A stretch of 64,000 nt of DNA from Puffinus mauretanicus. Its lineage: Eukaryota > Chordata > Aves > Procellariiformes > Procellariidae. The stretch spans positions 6,899,001 to 6,963,000 of the forward strand of contig JAJKFH010000102.1 in the NCBI GenBank assembly GCA_023333565.1, in the 5' to 3' direction. The notes beneath the pieces are model-generated. The model had not been told where the DNA came from, searched no databases, and saw only the letters and a program-made list of their open reading frames with translations. Made by a program: the position numbers and the translations under genes. The stretch's first letter is position 1; every line of letters starts with the position of its first letter. Shown here one piece after another: positions 40,861 through 54,966 of the stretch.

Positions 40861-42984
40861 GTTTTACTAGCCCCAGTGAAACAACTGGGACCACACCAGA
40901 GGGCCGAGTGTGCCGTTTTGTAACATACCTGCTTTAGGTAATTGGCAGAATCACACTGTCTTGGGAGAAGTATGAACATGAGCACAGGCCCTTATGGGTG
41001 CAGGATATTTTTTTCTCTTTTGTTCCCCGGTTTGGAGGGTTGTTCTCTCCAGACACGATATCCTCCGAATTGTCCTCAACACAGAGGATGCAGTTTTGAC
41101 CAAATCGTATGTGGCCTGTGAGCAAAGTTTTTTGCTCCACTCTCCTCTCAGCCACCCAAAGGAATAAGGTGAAGTATGTCTGTCTAGTACGATTTTCTGA
41201 AGGCTACCAGAGAACAGATGAGATGATCTTGCATCCCTTTCCCATCTGAAAACTGTGGCCAATTGTAATATGAAAGCTGGGTAGCTGGGAACAGCCCTGG
41301 AGCCATTACTAGCCCTTGGCATTCCTTTTATTATATCACTAAATTCTGTTCAGACAGTCCTCTCCTGTTCTCTCAAGGAGTTAGCACAGACAATGGGTTT
41401 GTTTCATGGGAAGAAAGCTGGTGATGAAACTGGTTTTTGACACTTAACGTAAGTTTTATAACACAATACCAGAATTGTTGTATGTGGTTAGTAAGCTTGT
41501 ATTTTTACAAAGGTAATCGTTTTATACTGCATGATTTCCAAACTATTAGAAGGATTTAATGTATGCTGAAGACTCTACCAAGCTGTTTTGATAAGTAGTC
41601 TTACTTTTTGTTTAGCAAGGTCTTAAGGATGATCTTTAGTCCCCCAGGGAAGAGATCATAAAAGTCTTAAAAGTGCTTTTACAGAGTTTTATTTATTATT
41701 TTTAAGCATGAAGATTACTAGCATGAAGATAACAAGGCTGTCATAGTACAACACGTTCTTTGTTTTTGCAGGTTATAGCTAATATATTAGGAGTTCTCAA
41801 AATGCCAGTTTTGTTTGTAAGTATTTTGAGAGCAAATAGATGTAATCCTATATTACATTCTTAAAATGAGTTTTGCTGGAGAAAGAAGCAGTAGCAGAGA
41901 TCTGGTCTGAGGATGGGTGTCAGGAATTATATCACTAATCACATTTACCCAATACAAACTAGTCGTCACTATTTTACTATATTTAATATCTATATTCTGT
42001 AGAAACATTTGCCATTTACTTTTATATATGAGAGAACACTTCATTGCAAGAATGGGACAAAGAGGTGGGCTAAAAATAAAACCAAAATCTGTAGCACAAA
42101 AGAAAATAATTCCAAAAAAAGAAAATAATTTCAAAATGTTAGACATCCAGTATAAAAAGATTCTAAAATGTCACTCACGGCATTTTCTTATATATTTTTT
42201 ACTACAAACAGACCCACATTTGCATATAATTCTTCGATTTGTAATAAATCAAGTAGAAATGGTGGGATAAGCAGTAAGAAATACTAAACTTATGCTGTAT
42301 GTATGTTTGGGGATGGGCTGGAATGCAGAACAGCCAGAGGAGAAGAAATGTTTGTCTTAAAGCATTGGTTATCAGATTGTGCTCTGTACTGTAGATAGTC
42401 TGATAGTGGTCTGTTGAAGAAGCACAAAGTCAGCCAGTCGCACTGTGCTGGTTCGAACTCTTTATTTTTAGGGACCTATACTGAAGTCAGTGGGCATTAA
42501 ATGAATATATATTATTGTGCATTCAAAAATCCCACTAGGCACCTCCTTATATCTTTAGATACTTTAAATCCTTGAAAAATCTGCTCCTATGTTCTGTAAA
42601 CCATAGAGGATAAAGTTAGAAATCAATGCAAAACGGATTGTAAGTTATTCCTTTTGTGTGAACGCAACTGAACAGTTTCTTACAATTCATCTCCAAACCT
42701 TGGAAATGCTTGAAAATTTCTCTTGCTCGTGCAGTTATGGCAGCAGTCTGAGTACCACGGTATTTGGAAAAAATCAAAGTACATTTCAGTGCTACTGTCA
42801 GGTATTGTGGGGTGGCGCTTGATATATGGGAGAGTTCCCAATTTCTGGCTTCAGATGATTGGGCTGTAGCGCACCACGGAGTAATGCAAGAGCTGAGTAT
42901 TTATTGCATGAATAAAAATGAAAATACAACCGCCATGAGGCTTTTGTCCAATTATCTCTAGGCTTTTTACATCAATTACATAAA

Positions 42985-43075
42985 ATGCCCTAAGCTGCAG
43001 GAAATATTTATTATTGTCTCAGTTTTACATATGGAGGAAAAAGGTAGAAGAAAGGAAAGTGTCTGAGGTAGCAGA
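42985..43075 (+). mobile_element. MIR-like fragment, sense
   Basis: TTTATTATTGTCTCAGTTTT followed by ACATATGGAGGAAAAAGGTA resembles the MIR core (ATTATTATCCCCATTTTACAGATGAGGAAACTGAGG). The adjoining 3' part is too decayed to align by eye. Confidence 0.5.
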
Positions 43076-45389
43076 ATTCATAGAGCAGATGGTCTTCTTT
43101 TTGAGCTTCAAATCATTTTCAACCAGGTTCATAGATGTCAAACACTGGAAATACCTGTTAGTCTTCCCATTGAAACCTCTGCCAGTATATATTCTGCTTC
43201 ATCAAAAAGATGTCATTAATTAGATACAGCACTTGACGTCAAATAAATATAACCTGAAGGACAAGAGAGAGTAATGATTGCCCCAAAAAAATTTAAAAAA
43301 GAATTCCAGTACCAAGCAAAGTATTAACATTTTAGAGGGAGAGCTAGGTATAATCAGGATTCTGTAAGTCTGATAATTGGTAATACTTCCAAAATGGGGG
43401 TCATGGAGTGCCAAATACGTCATCTCAGCAAAACCAAAACAAAATTTGACTTGCATCTATTTCGCTTGACTGTAGCATGATCATAGTAAAAAGAAAAAAA
43501 TACACATCTCTATTTACTGTCTTCAGTTCACCTAATTCAGGTAAAATTCTTACTTTTCTGCCTGATGACCTCTTCAGCTGACTCTTCAGATCCATTCATC
43601 AACTTCTTCACTCTCCATTACATTTCAGTTCCTCGTCATCATTAAAACCACAGTCCTAGGAAAAAAAAAATCTGTACAAGAATAGCTCTTGATTTGCATG
43701 GATCTAATTGCAGAACCATAGCCTGTGGATGTACATCTTTCTAAGTTTGTTTATGTGACGCCCTTCAACATCTCTTTTATCCTTCCTTGGCTTATGTGTT
43801 CTTGTCAGTTTTTACTTCTTAATGGTGTATTTATCCTCTTCCACTTTTTTTTCCCCTCTGTGTCCTTTTACACAGTCTCCCTTTTTCTCACTGTATTCTC
43901 CACTGTTTCTTTTAAATCTGCTTGGGATCATTCCTTTCCATCACTGATGAACAACTCTGCTCCATGAAGGAAACCTATAGACAAAAGACCTATTTAAATG
44001 TAAGGTAGAAGCAAAGAAATTCTAATGTGTAAAAAGAACAGTGTCCACTGGGGAGGCTTATGGAATATGTATTTCATCTTCCTGAAGGTTCCAGGTTGAC
44101 AGCCACCATAAACCATACAGGTTTATGGTAATATCTGCCCTACAGCCCCTATGACATAGAATGTAGAAGGAATTTTCCAAATCACTTAAGTAATTTGAAG
44201 ATACAGTTCCCATCGAAAACTGATGGCACTTATGCTCCTAAAGTAAGTTAATTACATTAATTAAGGCAAAGATTGTAAATAGAAGGCTAAGAAAAAATAA
44301 AAGATCATTCTTGCTTTGTGAATATTGTGTGTATGTTTTGTTTCTTTTAAACTTTAAAAACGATTGGAAATGTCAAGTTTGGTTTTTCTCATAATTGCTG
44401 GTGGACCTCCTGTGAGCATTGGGAGTGTTTTTGTAGCTTTCAGGTTTTCACTTGAAGCATCTATGCTGTTGAATCTTAAACACAGGTATTGATTTCCTAA
44501 AAGTTTATTAGGTAAAATAAATAGCAAATGATACTAAACTGCTTAAGAATAATTTGTCTTCAGAAGTGTGAATTATTGTGTTTTCTGATTATCTCTTATC
44601 TCATACTGTTACCAGCTTCCTGGTCACTGTGGAGACTATAAAATAGATAGGCCTATGTCTAATGTCTCTCTACATGTCTAATGTAGCGAGCAGAGCAAAA
44701 AAATTGCTTTCGTATCTTCTTTACACATTCTAAAAGAGCAAAGTATGGGCAAAATTCCAGCTTTGAAAAAAGAACCTGTTAGGTTGCTTTTAGGATCACA
44801 GGCTTCTTAAAATCAGACAATATCTGTGCTTATTTTAAAGACACAAGTATTTTATTCCAGGTGTTTTTGGCTGCAAAACCAGAAGCTTGAGTCTCATAAT
44901 AATTTTTTTTGCTGCAGATGCAGCCTCCTTGCATACCATATGGTGGTAATTAACAGTTTCAGACTTAGTTCCGAGTTTTCTTCTGCTTCGATTATTGGTT
45001 GGTTTGGGACAAAATTTTAATGTCACAGAAACAGAGTTTTCTGTCTGAGTTTAATTGCAGATAGGAATAATGTGTTTCTCTAGATGAGGAAGGAGAAGAT
45101 GAGATCTATTTAGAGCACTAAGAGATATTTTGGAAATCTCACCAAGTACAACCTCTTTCTTTTCATTAAGTGTTTCACTGCCCCTCTGTAGAACTGAAAT
45201 AGGCCTCGCTTGGACCCTGGAAATGGAGAGAGACAGTTTGAAAGATACAGTTGGAATGAATAGTTTCTTTTAACAGCAAAATGTTTGCGCTTTTTATGAG
45301 AGCAAGGGTAACATTGTGTAATCTTTAGAAAAGATATTGCTCAGTGCGGATAAGTCCATTGTCCAGTGACATGACTTTTCCTGTCAATC

Positions 45390-45990
45390 ACAAAGGTGAC
45401 AAGGGGGCTAGATTAAGTAAAGCTTGCCCAAGATTAACAAAGGAAGATTATTGACCTCATCCTGAAAGGGCAGAAGCCTGTTTTATCATTAAACCTTGGA
45501 AGAGGTATTTCCTCCATAGGTGGAAAGCTGTTTGGCAATATAGAGGCAACTTTCTTGTAAATGAACGAGTCTACCTGTGGATTCTAGCCTGGAACAGAAG
45601 GAGAAGACGCGAAACGTGGGCCAGTCCTTTTTTTTGTTGCTGTAGTTGTGGGGGAAAGAAGGGCCTAGGGTGTTTGAATTTAGCAGGATCTGTGTAGGTC
45701 CTTGTCTGCCTTTCCGAAGTGGGAAGAGCAAGAAGCAGCAGCATCAGGTGTTGGTGAGTACAATCCCAGCTCAGAGTTCGATGAAATGTTGTGCCAGCAC
45801 ACATTAGCAGAGCAATTCGCAATGCAAATGAACAATAGAGCCCCGTCCATGAAGCAGCTGCTGACTGCGTAAAACTGTTACCAGGATTAACAGTGCCAGA
45901 GGCTGGAATGTAATCAAACTTGAACAGGTGAAATGGTTACGCAGCTGAGAGAGACTGTTCTCCGGTAAAAGAGTGTCTGTTTTTCCACTG
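45390..45990. promoter_or_regulatory. Candidate intronic enhancer with octamer-SOX pair
   Basis: A perfect octamer ATGCAAAT (45822-45829) lies one base from a SOX-like AACAATAG (45831-45838), and AACAAAGG occurs upstream near 45437. The sequence is free of recognisable repeats and of higher complexity than its flanks. POU-SOX partner sites drive neural enhancers in general; a role here is inference. Confidence 0.3.
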
Positions 45991-47129
45991 TTTTGGTGAC
46001 TGAGAGAGAGGTCTTGTGTGTGGCTCGATGGACTTCCTTTTAAAATGCCAGTAGTAGATATTTAGGTTCTTTAATACCATGCTTCACAGTGTTGTTGCTC
46101 TTCTCTCAGTTAACTGAAAAAAGTCATGTGAATTTATCCTTTCGAAAAAGGAACCTGCTAAATCTCACTTGTTGGGAGGGAATTTCCTTCTCAGGGGATT
46201 AATTTTAAACTGTTGCCGACATACCTTTCTCGCCATTAAGGATTTCTCTGAGTGTTTTCAGGGGGATAGTTAAACTCTCATACATAGTATCGGAGGAGCT
46301 TCTTTACTAAAAGTTTTTTAGCTTTATACAACCATTGACATGAGTAGGTTTTATGTGGAAGTATCCTTTCTTTTTACGTGGTTAAAGTAAAAATCCAGAA
46401 CCGTTGAAAGTTCTTTTTCACTTTCCCCAGTAATGACATAAGAAAGAGCAAAATAAGACCAGAGGGACGTAAAGCGAAAGCCAAGATAACAGTTGAGCGT
46501 TTCAGGTTGTTGTTCTGAATGACAGAATAAAAAGATCATGGACAAGCGGGGAAGGTAGATTCTCGAGCTGGTGTGCTAGAGGATACATGTAGAAACTCTC
46601 ATCAACAGCAGTAGCTGATGTGTGTGCTCGTCCGCTGGTATGGAAAGCAGAGGATTCCTCTCAGATTGCAAATCACGCAATGAAAGTGTGATTGCTACAG
46701 ATCTTTTTGAATGAATAATTCACTGGTGTACTGTAATTTAGCCCACTGAGATGTGATTGCAGCTGTTCCCCTACTGTATATGTGTTTTGATTAAGTGGAG
46801 TGTATCTTAAACCCCACAAGTGTATAAATAGCCCATGTATGTGATATGCAAACACTGCATACATGCACACATAACAAGAGCAGTCTAAGGAAACATTTTG
46901 TTTGTTTTGGGGATGATTACTTAGATGTGTATTTTAATACATAATTTATCTTTTTTAAAAATCTGTGTGGAACACTTTCCTTTCCTTTTTTGTCCAGCTA
47001 TGAAGTCGTCTTAACTGTGGTACCATATAAATGCTTTCACCCAACATTGTAGTATCAGGGTGTCTCTGTGTTATTAATGAGTTTGTCACTCCAAGACCTT
47101 TCCAATATAAGAAATTACTTCTTTTGTGC

Positions 47130-47272
47130 CTATTTTACAGGTAGGAAACTGAAATGCAGAAACAAAAATGACTTTTTCCATGGTTACACAGAACATGTAA
47201 AAGAACAAGGAATCGAGTATCCAGAGTCTTTTCATGATGCTTTACCCACAAACTACTCTCTTGTCCTCTCCC
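47130..47272 (+). mobile_element. MIR-like fragment, sense
   Basis: TATTTTACAGGTAGGAAACT starts a run collinear with MIR: GAAATGCAGA, GGTTACACAGAACATG (MIR AGGTCACACAGC), CAAGGAATCGAGTATCCAGA (MIR GCAGGAATCGAACCC…), then ATGCTTTACCCAC (MIR TGCTCTAACCAC). This is the best preserved sense MIR-like copy in the window. Confidence 0.7.
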
Positions 47273-48065
47273 CCTCACACTTCCTTTCCCCAGAAAAAGA
47301 GGCAGGGAAATTTTAGTAGTTTTGAAAATACTTGTGAGTCCAATTGAATGCCAAGCAATTTGTGATTTTGAAAATCACCTTCTATTACCTTACATACCAT
47401 TCAATCTTGTGTTCTTATGCTTCTTCTCTTATAACAAACTTGTCGTATACTCAGAATATATTTGTACATATAAAAACACTTGCCTGTATCCAAAATGTAC
47501 ATGCAAGCAGCAGTGATGATTCCTGAGGCCCAGGCAGCTGTTGCAAGTACTTTGCATCTGTGACCAATGTGTGACATACACAGAAACACAAGTGAGTGTC
47601 TTGGGGGCCCACTTTGGAATAAAAACAAGAAACTAGTTCCTGGTAAAATTAGGAATGATACTGTTCCTATACATAATTGATGGTATAGGTGGATTTGAGA
47701 ACTGTAACTAAGGATAGCATTTGGCTTATCTGTCTTCAAAGTGTGAATAAGAAAGCAGCTTTCAAGGTATTTCCTCTTTTGGCCTTGTCTGTAGGGAAAA
47801 AACTACCACTTGGTGATAGTAGGTTTGAATGTTAGATAAAATCTGAACTGATGCTGAATTTAACTATTTTGCTCATCTAGATCAGCATTCCAAACCAGTT
47901 TATTCAGGTTTATATATGTGAAAAAAAATTACATTCAGCTCCAACTCATTTTTGAAGACCACTGTTAGCAACTAGTAATTTTCCAAGTGCAGAACAAAAA
48001 TGGAGGGAGTTGCAAGAAAAAAAAAAAAAGGAGCATTTCTGTTGACTAGAGTTGGAAAATTTTTT

Positions 48066-48180
48066 AGGGCTTGGTCAAAAGCTCATTGACGTCAGTAGAA
48101 AGTCTCTCATTAACATCACTGGGTTTGGCTTTTGGGGCATATGATGGCCCAGATTGTAATCTCAGTTAAATCCGATTCTG
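48066..48180. repeat. Palindromic ancient repeat copy
   Basis: TTGGTCAAAAGCTCATTGAC, GTCAGTAGAAAG, then CTCTCATTAACATCACTGGG and TTTGGCTTTTGGGGC give the same inverted layout as the 29.9 kb copy. It is followed by GGCCCAGATTGTAATCTCAG with TTAAATCC, resembling another block of the same amniote repeat group (…GATTCTGATCTCAGTTA…). Confidence 0.55.
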
Positions 48181-49552
48181 TTAGGGAATTTATTTACTAG
48201 TATAACACATTCAAGCTGCTCAAAACTGTTTGCACTAAAAGTTTTCTTAACCAAAGGTAATCGTTTTGCCAAAACGAAGTAGTCTGTGAAAACAAATACA
48301 TTCTTTACTTCATATCTTCTGTGTTGCTTTATTCAAATTCTATTGAGGTCATTTTTAGCAACTTATGTTCCATTTATGAAAAGACATGTTTTTTTCTGAA
48401 ATACTGGGATTTATTAAACCAGAGACACCAAAATTACTCAGGAAAAAAATGATAAAATTATAACACAGATCACTAAAAACAGTATATGTGTTGCTTTCAT
48501 ATCCTATAAAATGAAAACAATGTAAAATGTAAGGAAATAGGATCATAAAAAAGAAAAAAAAATCTCTGGAGAATCTGATCAAAATAAAAACTGTTCATGT
48601 TTGCATCGTTATATTATGCAGTATGTACTCTACAGCAAGCTTTGTTCGGAGACATTGACCAAAGTTTTGCAAGGTATAGACGGCATATGTTAGCAGTGGG
48701 AAAAAAGGCTTTCAGAGATGTCTACAGAAGGGTAGGGTATAAAAGAGACATAAAAGGGGAAAGGAATATATGCAGAGAACATTGCTTTATGTTGGAGGAG
48801 GCGTGGAGGAGAAGGCTCTCACATTAATGAATGCAAGTATGAAGATGCTGGAGCCAGTTTTGGTTTCCATTAAAATTAATGAGTAGACCTCTATGGACTT
48901 TCACGTGAGGAGGATTGTGTGTATGTTGCAGGAAGTCACAGAGTTTTGCTATTGTGCTGCCAGTGAAAGTCATTAGGCCCACCTTTGTGAAAAATATCGT
49001 CTCTACAAGAAATGAAGGTATGGGACGGAAGAGGAGAATAGAAAGAGAATTAGAAAACAGAAAACAATTGCTTCATCCCGTATAGAAGGGAGAACTCCTT
49101 GAACTGTGAGTTAAAATAAGTCACATGGTGAAGGGCATTTAATATTTGCTTGCTATTTCATTTCTTATGACAACTAGCCACCAAGGCATTAAGTACTTTA
49201 TAAAGAAGTCAGGAAATTAATGGTCCTTCTAAAAAGTGAAGATTTTTTCGAATGAAAGCTGTAAAAGGACAAACAATTAAAGGTAATCAATACCATTGTT
49301 ATTAGGAAACCTATGAGTACAACACTTCTTCTCAATTAGGGAAAAACTGTATTTTACGTTTCTCTCTTGCAAGCTGATCTTTGTTCACTTCAGCCTGTAA
49401 TCTTGGTTTATGCTTTATGGATAAGCTTTGTTCTGGGTGTTTTTGAAGCATTGCATGCCTTTTTAAAGGTTTCAACGGAAGAACAAACAGCAATGAACTC
49501 AAAGAACAAAGGATTGTTCTTTTTTCCCATCTTTTTTTTTTCTTCTTTATAA

Positions 49553-49876
<324 letters not shown>

Positions 49877-51968
49877 TAATCTTCCCATTTTCTGCTCCAT
49901 TTGCTTTTTCTTGCTAGCAAAATCGAAGTAAAGAACTCACAGTTCTTGTCTACATTAGAGATAAATTTCGGCAATATCCCATTATAGCTAACATTTTTAG
50001 CTTTTCCCAAATGAGAGCCTTTGTCTGACCTAACGGTCTTATTGTCACAGTTGCAATAGACAGAGCAACCTCCTCAACATGTGTACAATGAACGCTGTAA
50101 TTTTAACAGCCTGGGGGTCATTTACACCACTATTCCCCCTTCCCCCATTTCTAAAGCAAAAAGCAGTGTTATCAGCAATGACAATTTTTTTTTTGTGAAA
50201 TTATCTAGTAGGCATGTCATTATTTGAAATGTAAGAAGTTAAATTTAGAATTCATGAAAGCTTTTGTCTGGAGCATGTCCTGTCGTGTCATCCTTTATTT
50301 ATCTGTAGTGCAGGTATGATACAGACACTTTCTCTGCATTACGTCTGGCCAGTGAGTTTCAACCTTGGCATGTAGGTATCATCTTTGGAGAATCAGTTTC
50401 TTTTTGAGACTGTATGTCCAGTCAGTGACGATGCCACTTGTGCTCTGTGGGCTGAGACTAAGACTGAACATCTTGCCCCTGAGAAGCCACAGTGAGATTT
50501 TCAATTCCTGCCTGTTTGGGGCAGAGTCAAACTCCTGACCGGAAGGTGAAGTTCTCACTATGTTCTCCATAAGTATCCAGCATGCATATTTACAGCTAGA
50601 TTTCCAGGGGACTGTGAGCCAGTTGATGTTGTGTGAACATACTGAGCCTTATTCCCTAATGCACAGTAATAAGACTTCATTTTCATTTACACCCATCTAT
50701 CCTGTTGTAGAAGTCTATTTCAAATGTTTAAAAGCATGGCCCTCAGAGCCCACCTCGGTGTTGAAGCATGAATTGACAGCACCTACAAGAAAATTTTAGG
50801 ACAACCTGCATGCTGGAATAACAATACGGATGCAAACACAGCCACACTGTCACATACGTGAGCATGACAGGATTGTAAGTTAGTCTTCTCTTCTTGACTG
50901 GAGCACATAGTAAGGGTCTGCTGGGAAACAAATTCTTTGTCTAAGCATTTTTTTGAATATTACGTATAATCATAGCATTTCATTTTGCATTTACATTGAC
51001 TTAATGGTCAGTGCCATGACCTACCCTGTGCCTTTGAATGGAAAAGATCTTTCCTGTGTATGGTATCGGGTGGCGGGAAGGAGACCAGACTTTTATAAGA
51101 GAGAGGAAAAAACAGAGGGTTCTGGGCAATGTATGAATACTCTGTTGAGTATGAGGTTGTACAAGCTGCACAGACTCCATTAAGGAAAGGCCACAGATAG
51201 ACATGAGAATGGTTACAGAGCCTGTGCATTATCTCAACTCTACTAATATGAAAATATACAGTACAAACAAAAGATCTACAGCTTTGTGAAGAGATTGGGA
51301 GAGGGAGGAGGGAGAGCAACTGAATGTTGGGCTTTGCAAATGCATGCAACAGAAAATCTTTTCTTCCCTCTAGCCATTGTTCTATTGTCTTTCAAAGGCC
51401 ATTAAAATGAACAGCAGGTTGTGATGAAAATTTCATTAAGCCCTAGTTAAATCAGTATGAGGGTGCCATATTCATGTCTCTGCTTACTCCCCATCCAGGA
51501 AAAAATGAATAGGAAAGGGTTTTTTTTTTCCTTTTCTCCTTAAAAGCAAACTAACAAAAGTTCAGAAGTTAGAAGAGAATGGGAAATGGGACATGAAACA
51601 AAAGGAGGCCAGAAAGGTGAGCTGGCTAAGAAGAAAATTAGACTTGCATAAGAGCATTGAAAGGTGGTGAGAGACAAATACATCACTTTGACAAGTCTCC
51701 CTCCCCCTTCCCTTCAGCCAACATGATTGTTTTTAGAGTGGCTAATTAAAAAATATATATTTCTGGGTGCAGATGGCAAGACTGTTCTTAGAGATCCTCC
51801 ACAAATATGAATCTCTTTCCCTAAAAGAAGTATGTACTACTGCAAGCACAATGTCTTCTCTGTTTGAACTCCAGCAGGAAATCTACTTATTGTCATGTCT
51901 TCTTCATGTGGTACTAAAGTCAAGTTGTCAGTCATCACTGGTTGCTAGTTAGGTAATTAGCATATTAG

Positions 51969-52787
51969 TCATAGAATCATAGAATACCAAGTTGGAAGGG
52001 ACGTCAAGGATCATCTTGTCCAACCTTTCTTGGCAAAAGCACGGTCTAGACAAGATGGCCCAGCACCCTGTCCAGCTGAATCTTAAAAGTGTCCGATGTT
52101 GGGGAATCCACCACTTCCCTGGGGAGATTATTCCAATGGCTGACTGTTCTCATTGTGAAAAATTTTCCTCTTGTGTCCAATCGGAATGTCCCCAGGAGTA
52201 ACTTGTACCCATTAGCCCTCGTCCTTTCCATGTGACTCCTTGTAAAAAGGGAGTCTTCATCTTCTTTGTAGCCACCCTTTAAATATTGGAAGATGGTGAT
52301 AAGGTCTCCCCTAAGCCTTCTTTTCTCAAGGCTGAACAAACCCGGTTCTCTCAGCCTTTCCTCGTATGGCAGGCTTCCCAGTCCTTTGATCATCTTTGTG
52401 GCCCTTCTCTGGACCCTCTCCAGCCTGTCCACATCTTTTTTGCATAGCGGGGACCAAAACTGAGCACAGTATTCCAGGTGTGGCCTGACAAGCACTGAAT
52501 AGAGTGGGATAATGACTTCTTTATCTCTGCTGGTGATGCCCTTGTTGATGCAACCCAGCATCCTGTTGGCTTTCTTTGCCGCAGCAGCACACTGTTCACT
52601 CATCTTGAGCTTGGTGTCCACCAGGACTCCCAGGTCTCTTTCCACAGTGCTGCTCCAGAGCCGGGTAGATCCCAGCCTGCGTTGCACTCCTGGATTATGT
52701 TTTTCCAGGTGCAAGACCTTACACTTGTCATTGTTGAACTTCATAAGGTTCTTGTTAGCCCTCTTCCAGCCTATCGAGGTCAAATGA
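51969..52787 (-). mobile_element. CR1 LINE 3' portion, about 0.8 kb, antisense to SOX5
   Basis: On the minus strand this is the 3' part of a CR1 element. The + strand begins TCATAGAATCATAGAAT (the complement of the CR1 3' terminal repeats) at 51969, followed by a GGAAGGGACGTCAAGGATCA-like segment. The minus strand carries the C-terminal part of the CR1 ORF2 reverse transcriptase. The 5' edge, near 52787, is where resemblance to CR1 (a DLDRLEE-type motif) stops and unique intron DNA resumes; it is uncertain by 10-20 bp. No target-site duplication is obvious, as is usual for CR1. Confidence 0.96.
52046..52787 (-). pseudogene. CR1 ORF2 reverse transcriptase, C-terminal fragment
   Basis: The minus-strand frame is open from the 5' junction to a stop at 52046-52048, about 77 bp before the CR1 3' end. 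It contains recognisable CR1 blocks in order: NLMKFNNDKCKVLHL, ERDLGVLVDTKLKMS, CAAAAKKANRMLGCI, PLYSVLVRPHLEYC, LERVQRRATKMIKGL, YEERLREPGLFSLEKRRLRG and NNLPREVV near the end. This is the region after the catalytic palm. The endonuclease and the FADD-containing catalytic core are missing, so the fragment is non-functional. At the left (5') edge the DLDRLEE reading is in a different frame from the rest, indicating a small deletion of about 2 bp there. The upstream Met of the open frame lies in flanking intron sequence and is not a real start. Confidence 0.92.
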
Positions 52788-54864
52788 ATTTCCCCATGAA
52801 TAAGATAAGTTACAAGTGGGAATCTTTGGTAGTACATGTAGGTAACAATGCACGATCACTGTGTATTTCAGTAATAATTTTTAGTCTTGCTAGTTTTGGA
52901 GCTTTGTAGGAGAGACCAAGAATCTTGGTTAAGCTTTGCTGCATTATGTCAACAACAATAATATAATATTTTATTTCTCTTTGGGAAGAAAGGGAAACAT
53001 TTGCACCAGTAGCTGAGGTTTAATTAAATCAATTTTCTGTGAATCTTTCGAAAACCAGATATGAGCCAGATTCCCATTTCTCTATGTACTCAAAAGTTTA
53101 TATATTATTTAACTTGTACAATGGGCTGTGTTTGCTCTGGTTTTATTGTTTGAAATTGTCTTCTGAATTACTGTGGGAAATGTGCTTTTGAAGCATTCTT
53201 TCAAATGGCCTGTTTCTTCAAAACCGGAAAAAAGGCAAGGGCTGGATAGACAACTTTGGGTCTCGATCCAAACCTCATATCAGTCAGGGAAAGGATTTCT
53301 CTTTTCTTAAATGGGTTTTGAGGACAAGTGAGATATTTCAAAATATTGACAACAGGTCTGACTGTTTTTAAGAAACTTTATTGATATAAGGTAAATGGTT
53401 TTCTTAAATTATGTTTGTTAGAAAGTAAGAGTTAATACTTAGTAAATTTGTCAGTAAAGGACAAGGATTTTTACAGTCTTATGAAACATACTGCTCAGAG
53501 TGCATGAATGCACACATGTATGTATGCATATATGTCAGCACATACATGTACCCACACATGCGCTGACAAGGGAAGCATCACTGTTCATATAAATGGTTTC
53601 CATGTTGATTTGTTGTATATATGCCCTTGGTTAATGTCCCCTGTAGGAAGCCATGCCACCTACTCATTCCTAAGAACTTTCCAAAAGCTTATCACTTTCT
53701 TTTCCTCCTTGCACATGTGTATGGTTTTGGTTTTCATAGGGGTTTATACTTAGCTTTGAAGCTCCATGTTCTTTTTTTTTCCCCCTAAACTTGCCATTTT
53801 ACTCTTGCTATATGGAAGTATGTGATTGACAATGAGTCATGCTGACACAGAGACATAGAGTGTTTCAGTGAATCTAAAACTTGTGGAATTTTACTCATTG
53901 CTAATACAGTGCTCCTTTTTCTTCTCTCAAATTCTGCAGAAAATCCTTATGCAGCTTTAGTATTAGGCCCCCAAAGGCATAAACCTATTACTGAAGTCAC
54001 ACAATGTTATTTTACATGAAACATTCTGTCCTTTCTAACTTGAACTTCAGAAGAGGAGTCAGTCCCCTTTTATTCCTGGTATACAATAATGAAGATAATG
54101 GAGTGGGTTTGGAGAAGCCTTATATACAGTGACAAACCTCAAGCCCTTGCCCTGAGGGTCGTCTGCTGACCATGGGATTCCTTTTGCAGCTAAAATCATT
54201 AGGCGAATGAGATACAGGCATGTTTTTCTTCTGTTTTCTTAAGGCATCAGAGGATGGCAGAGACTCTCTGTCTGTCTGTTCTCTTCATTTGTAGAAATGA
54301 AATGGAAATCTCTTTGAAGTCACTGAGCATGACACAAGTTCATGAAAGCAAAGACCAAAGCAGCCACTTAGCTTTTTCTTGCACTATTAATGGGATTGGA
54401 TTGTTGTATTTTAATTTATGGCCTGTGCTTGTGGAAAATTAAATCTCTGAAATCTGTGTAGCCTTTCCTCTAAACGTATGGGTTGGCTTCTGGAAAAAAA
54501 ATAGGCAAACAAGTAAATACTCTCCTATTTTTAGAATAAGCTAGCGTACTCACCAGCTCTTTACATCTCCTAACTTTTAATTAGGAATCAATCTTCTTTT
54601 TGCATTTTGGCAGTGTATGTTTGTAACAGGTTATGTATCTGTCTGTCTATCTTTAAAACTTACATACTGTATCTCCTGAGGCCAGATCTATGTTATTGAA
54701 CAGAATTTGTCGGAATTCTGGATAAAAGGGATCATATGGGCATCTACCTGACCACAGAGACTGCGCATATGAGTGTGTGCATATGTGGTACACTCTGCAT
54801 GGCTCATTCTTCTATTATAAGGACCTCTGAAACTCAACTCAGTTTGGCTGTTTAAATGAATACT

Positions 54865-54966
54865 TTGATTTTTATATAAATACATGTACATAGATATACA
54901 TATATATATAAAAAGTGCATGTATTATATATATTTAGATATAAATATATATAAACACACACACACA
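54865..54966. repeat. TA/ATATAC-rich low-complexity tract ending in (CA)n
   Basis: Alternating TA runs with TATATAAA interruptions, finishing in about six CA units. A decayed microsatellite. Confidence 0.9.

Noticed and set aside
46820..46832. TATAAATAG, a good TATA-box match, as a possible internal SOX5 promoter
   Set aside because: A single short motif in AT-rich DNA with no initiator, CpG island or first exon visible nearby.
52512..52909. Plus-strand ORFs over the CR1
   Set aside because: They are shadows of the minus-strand CR1 reverse transcriptase frame.
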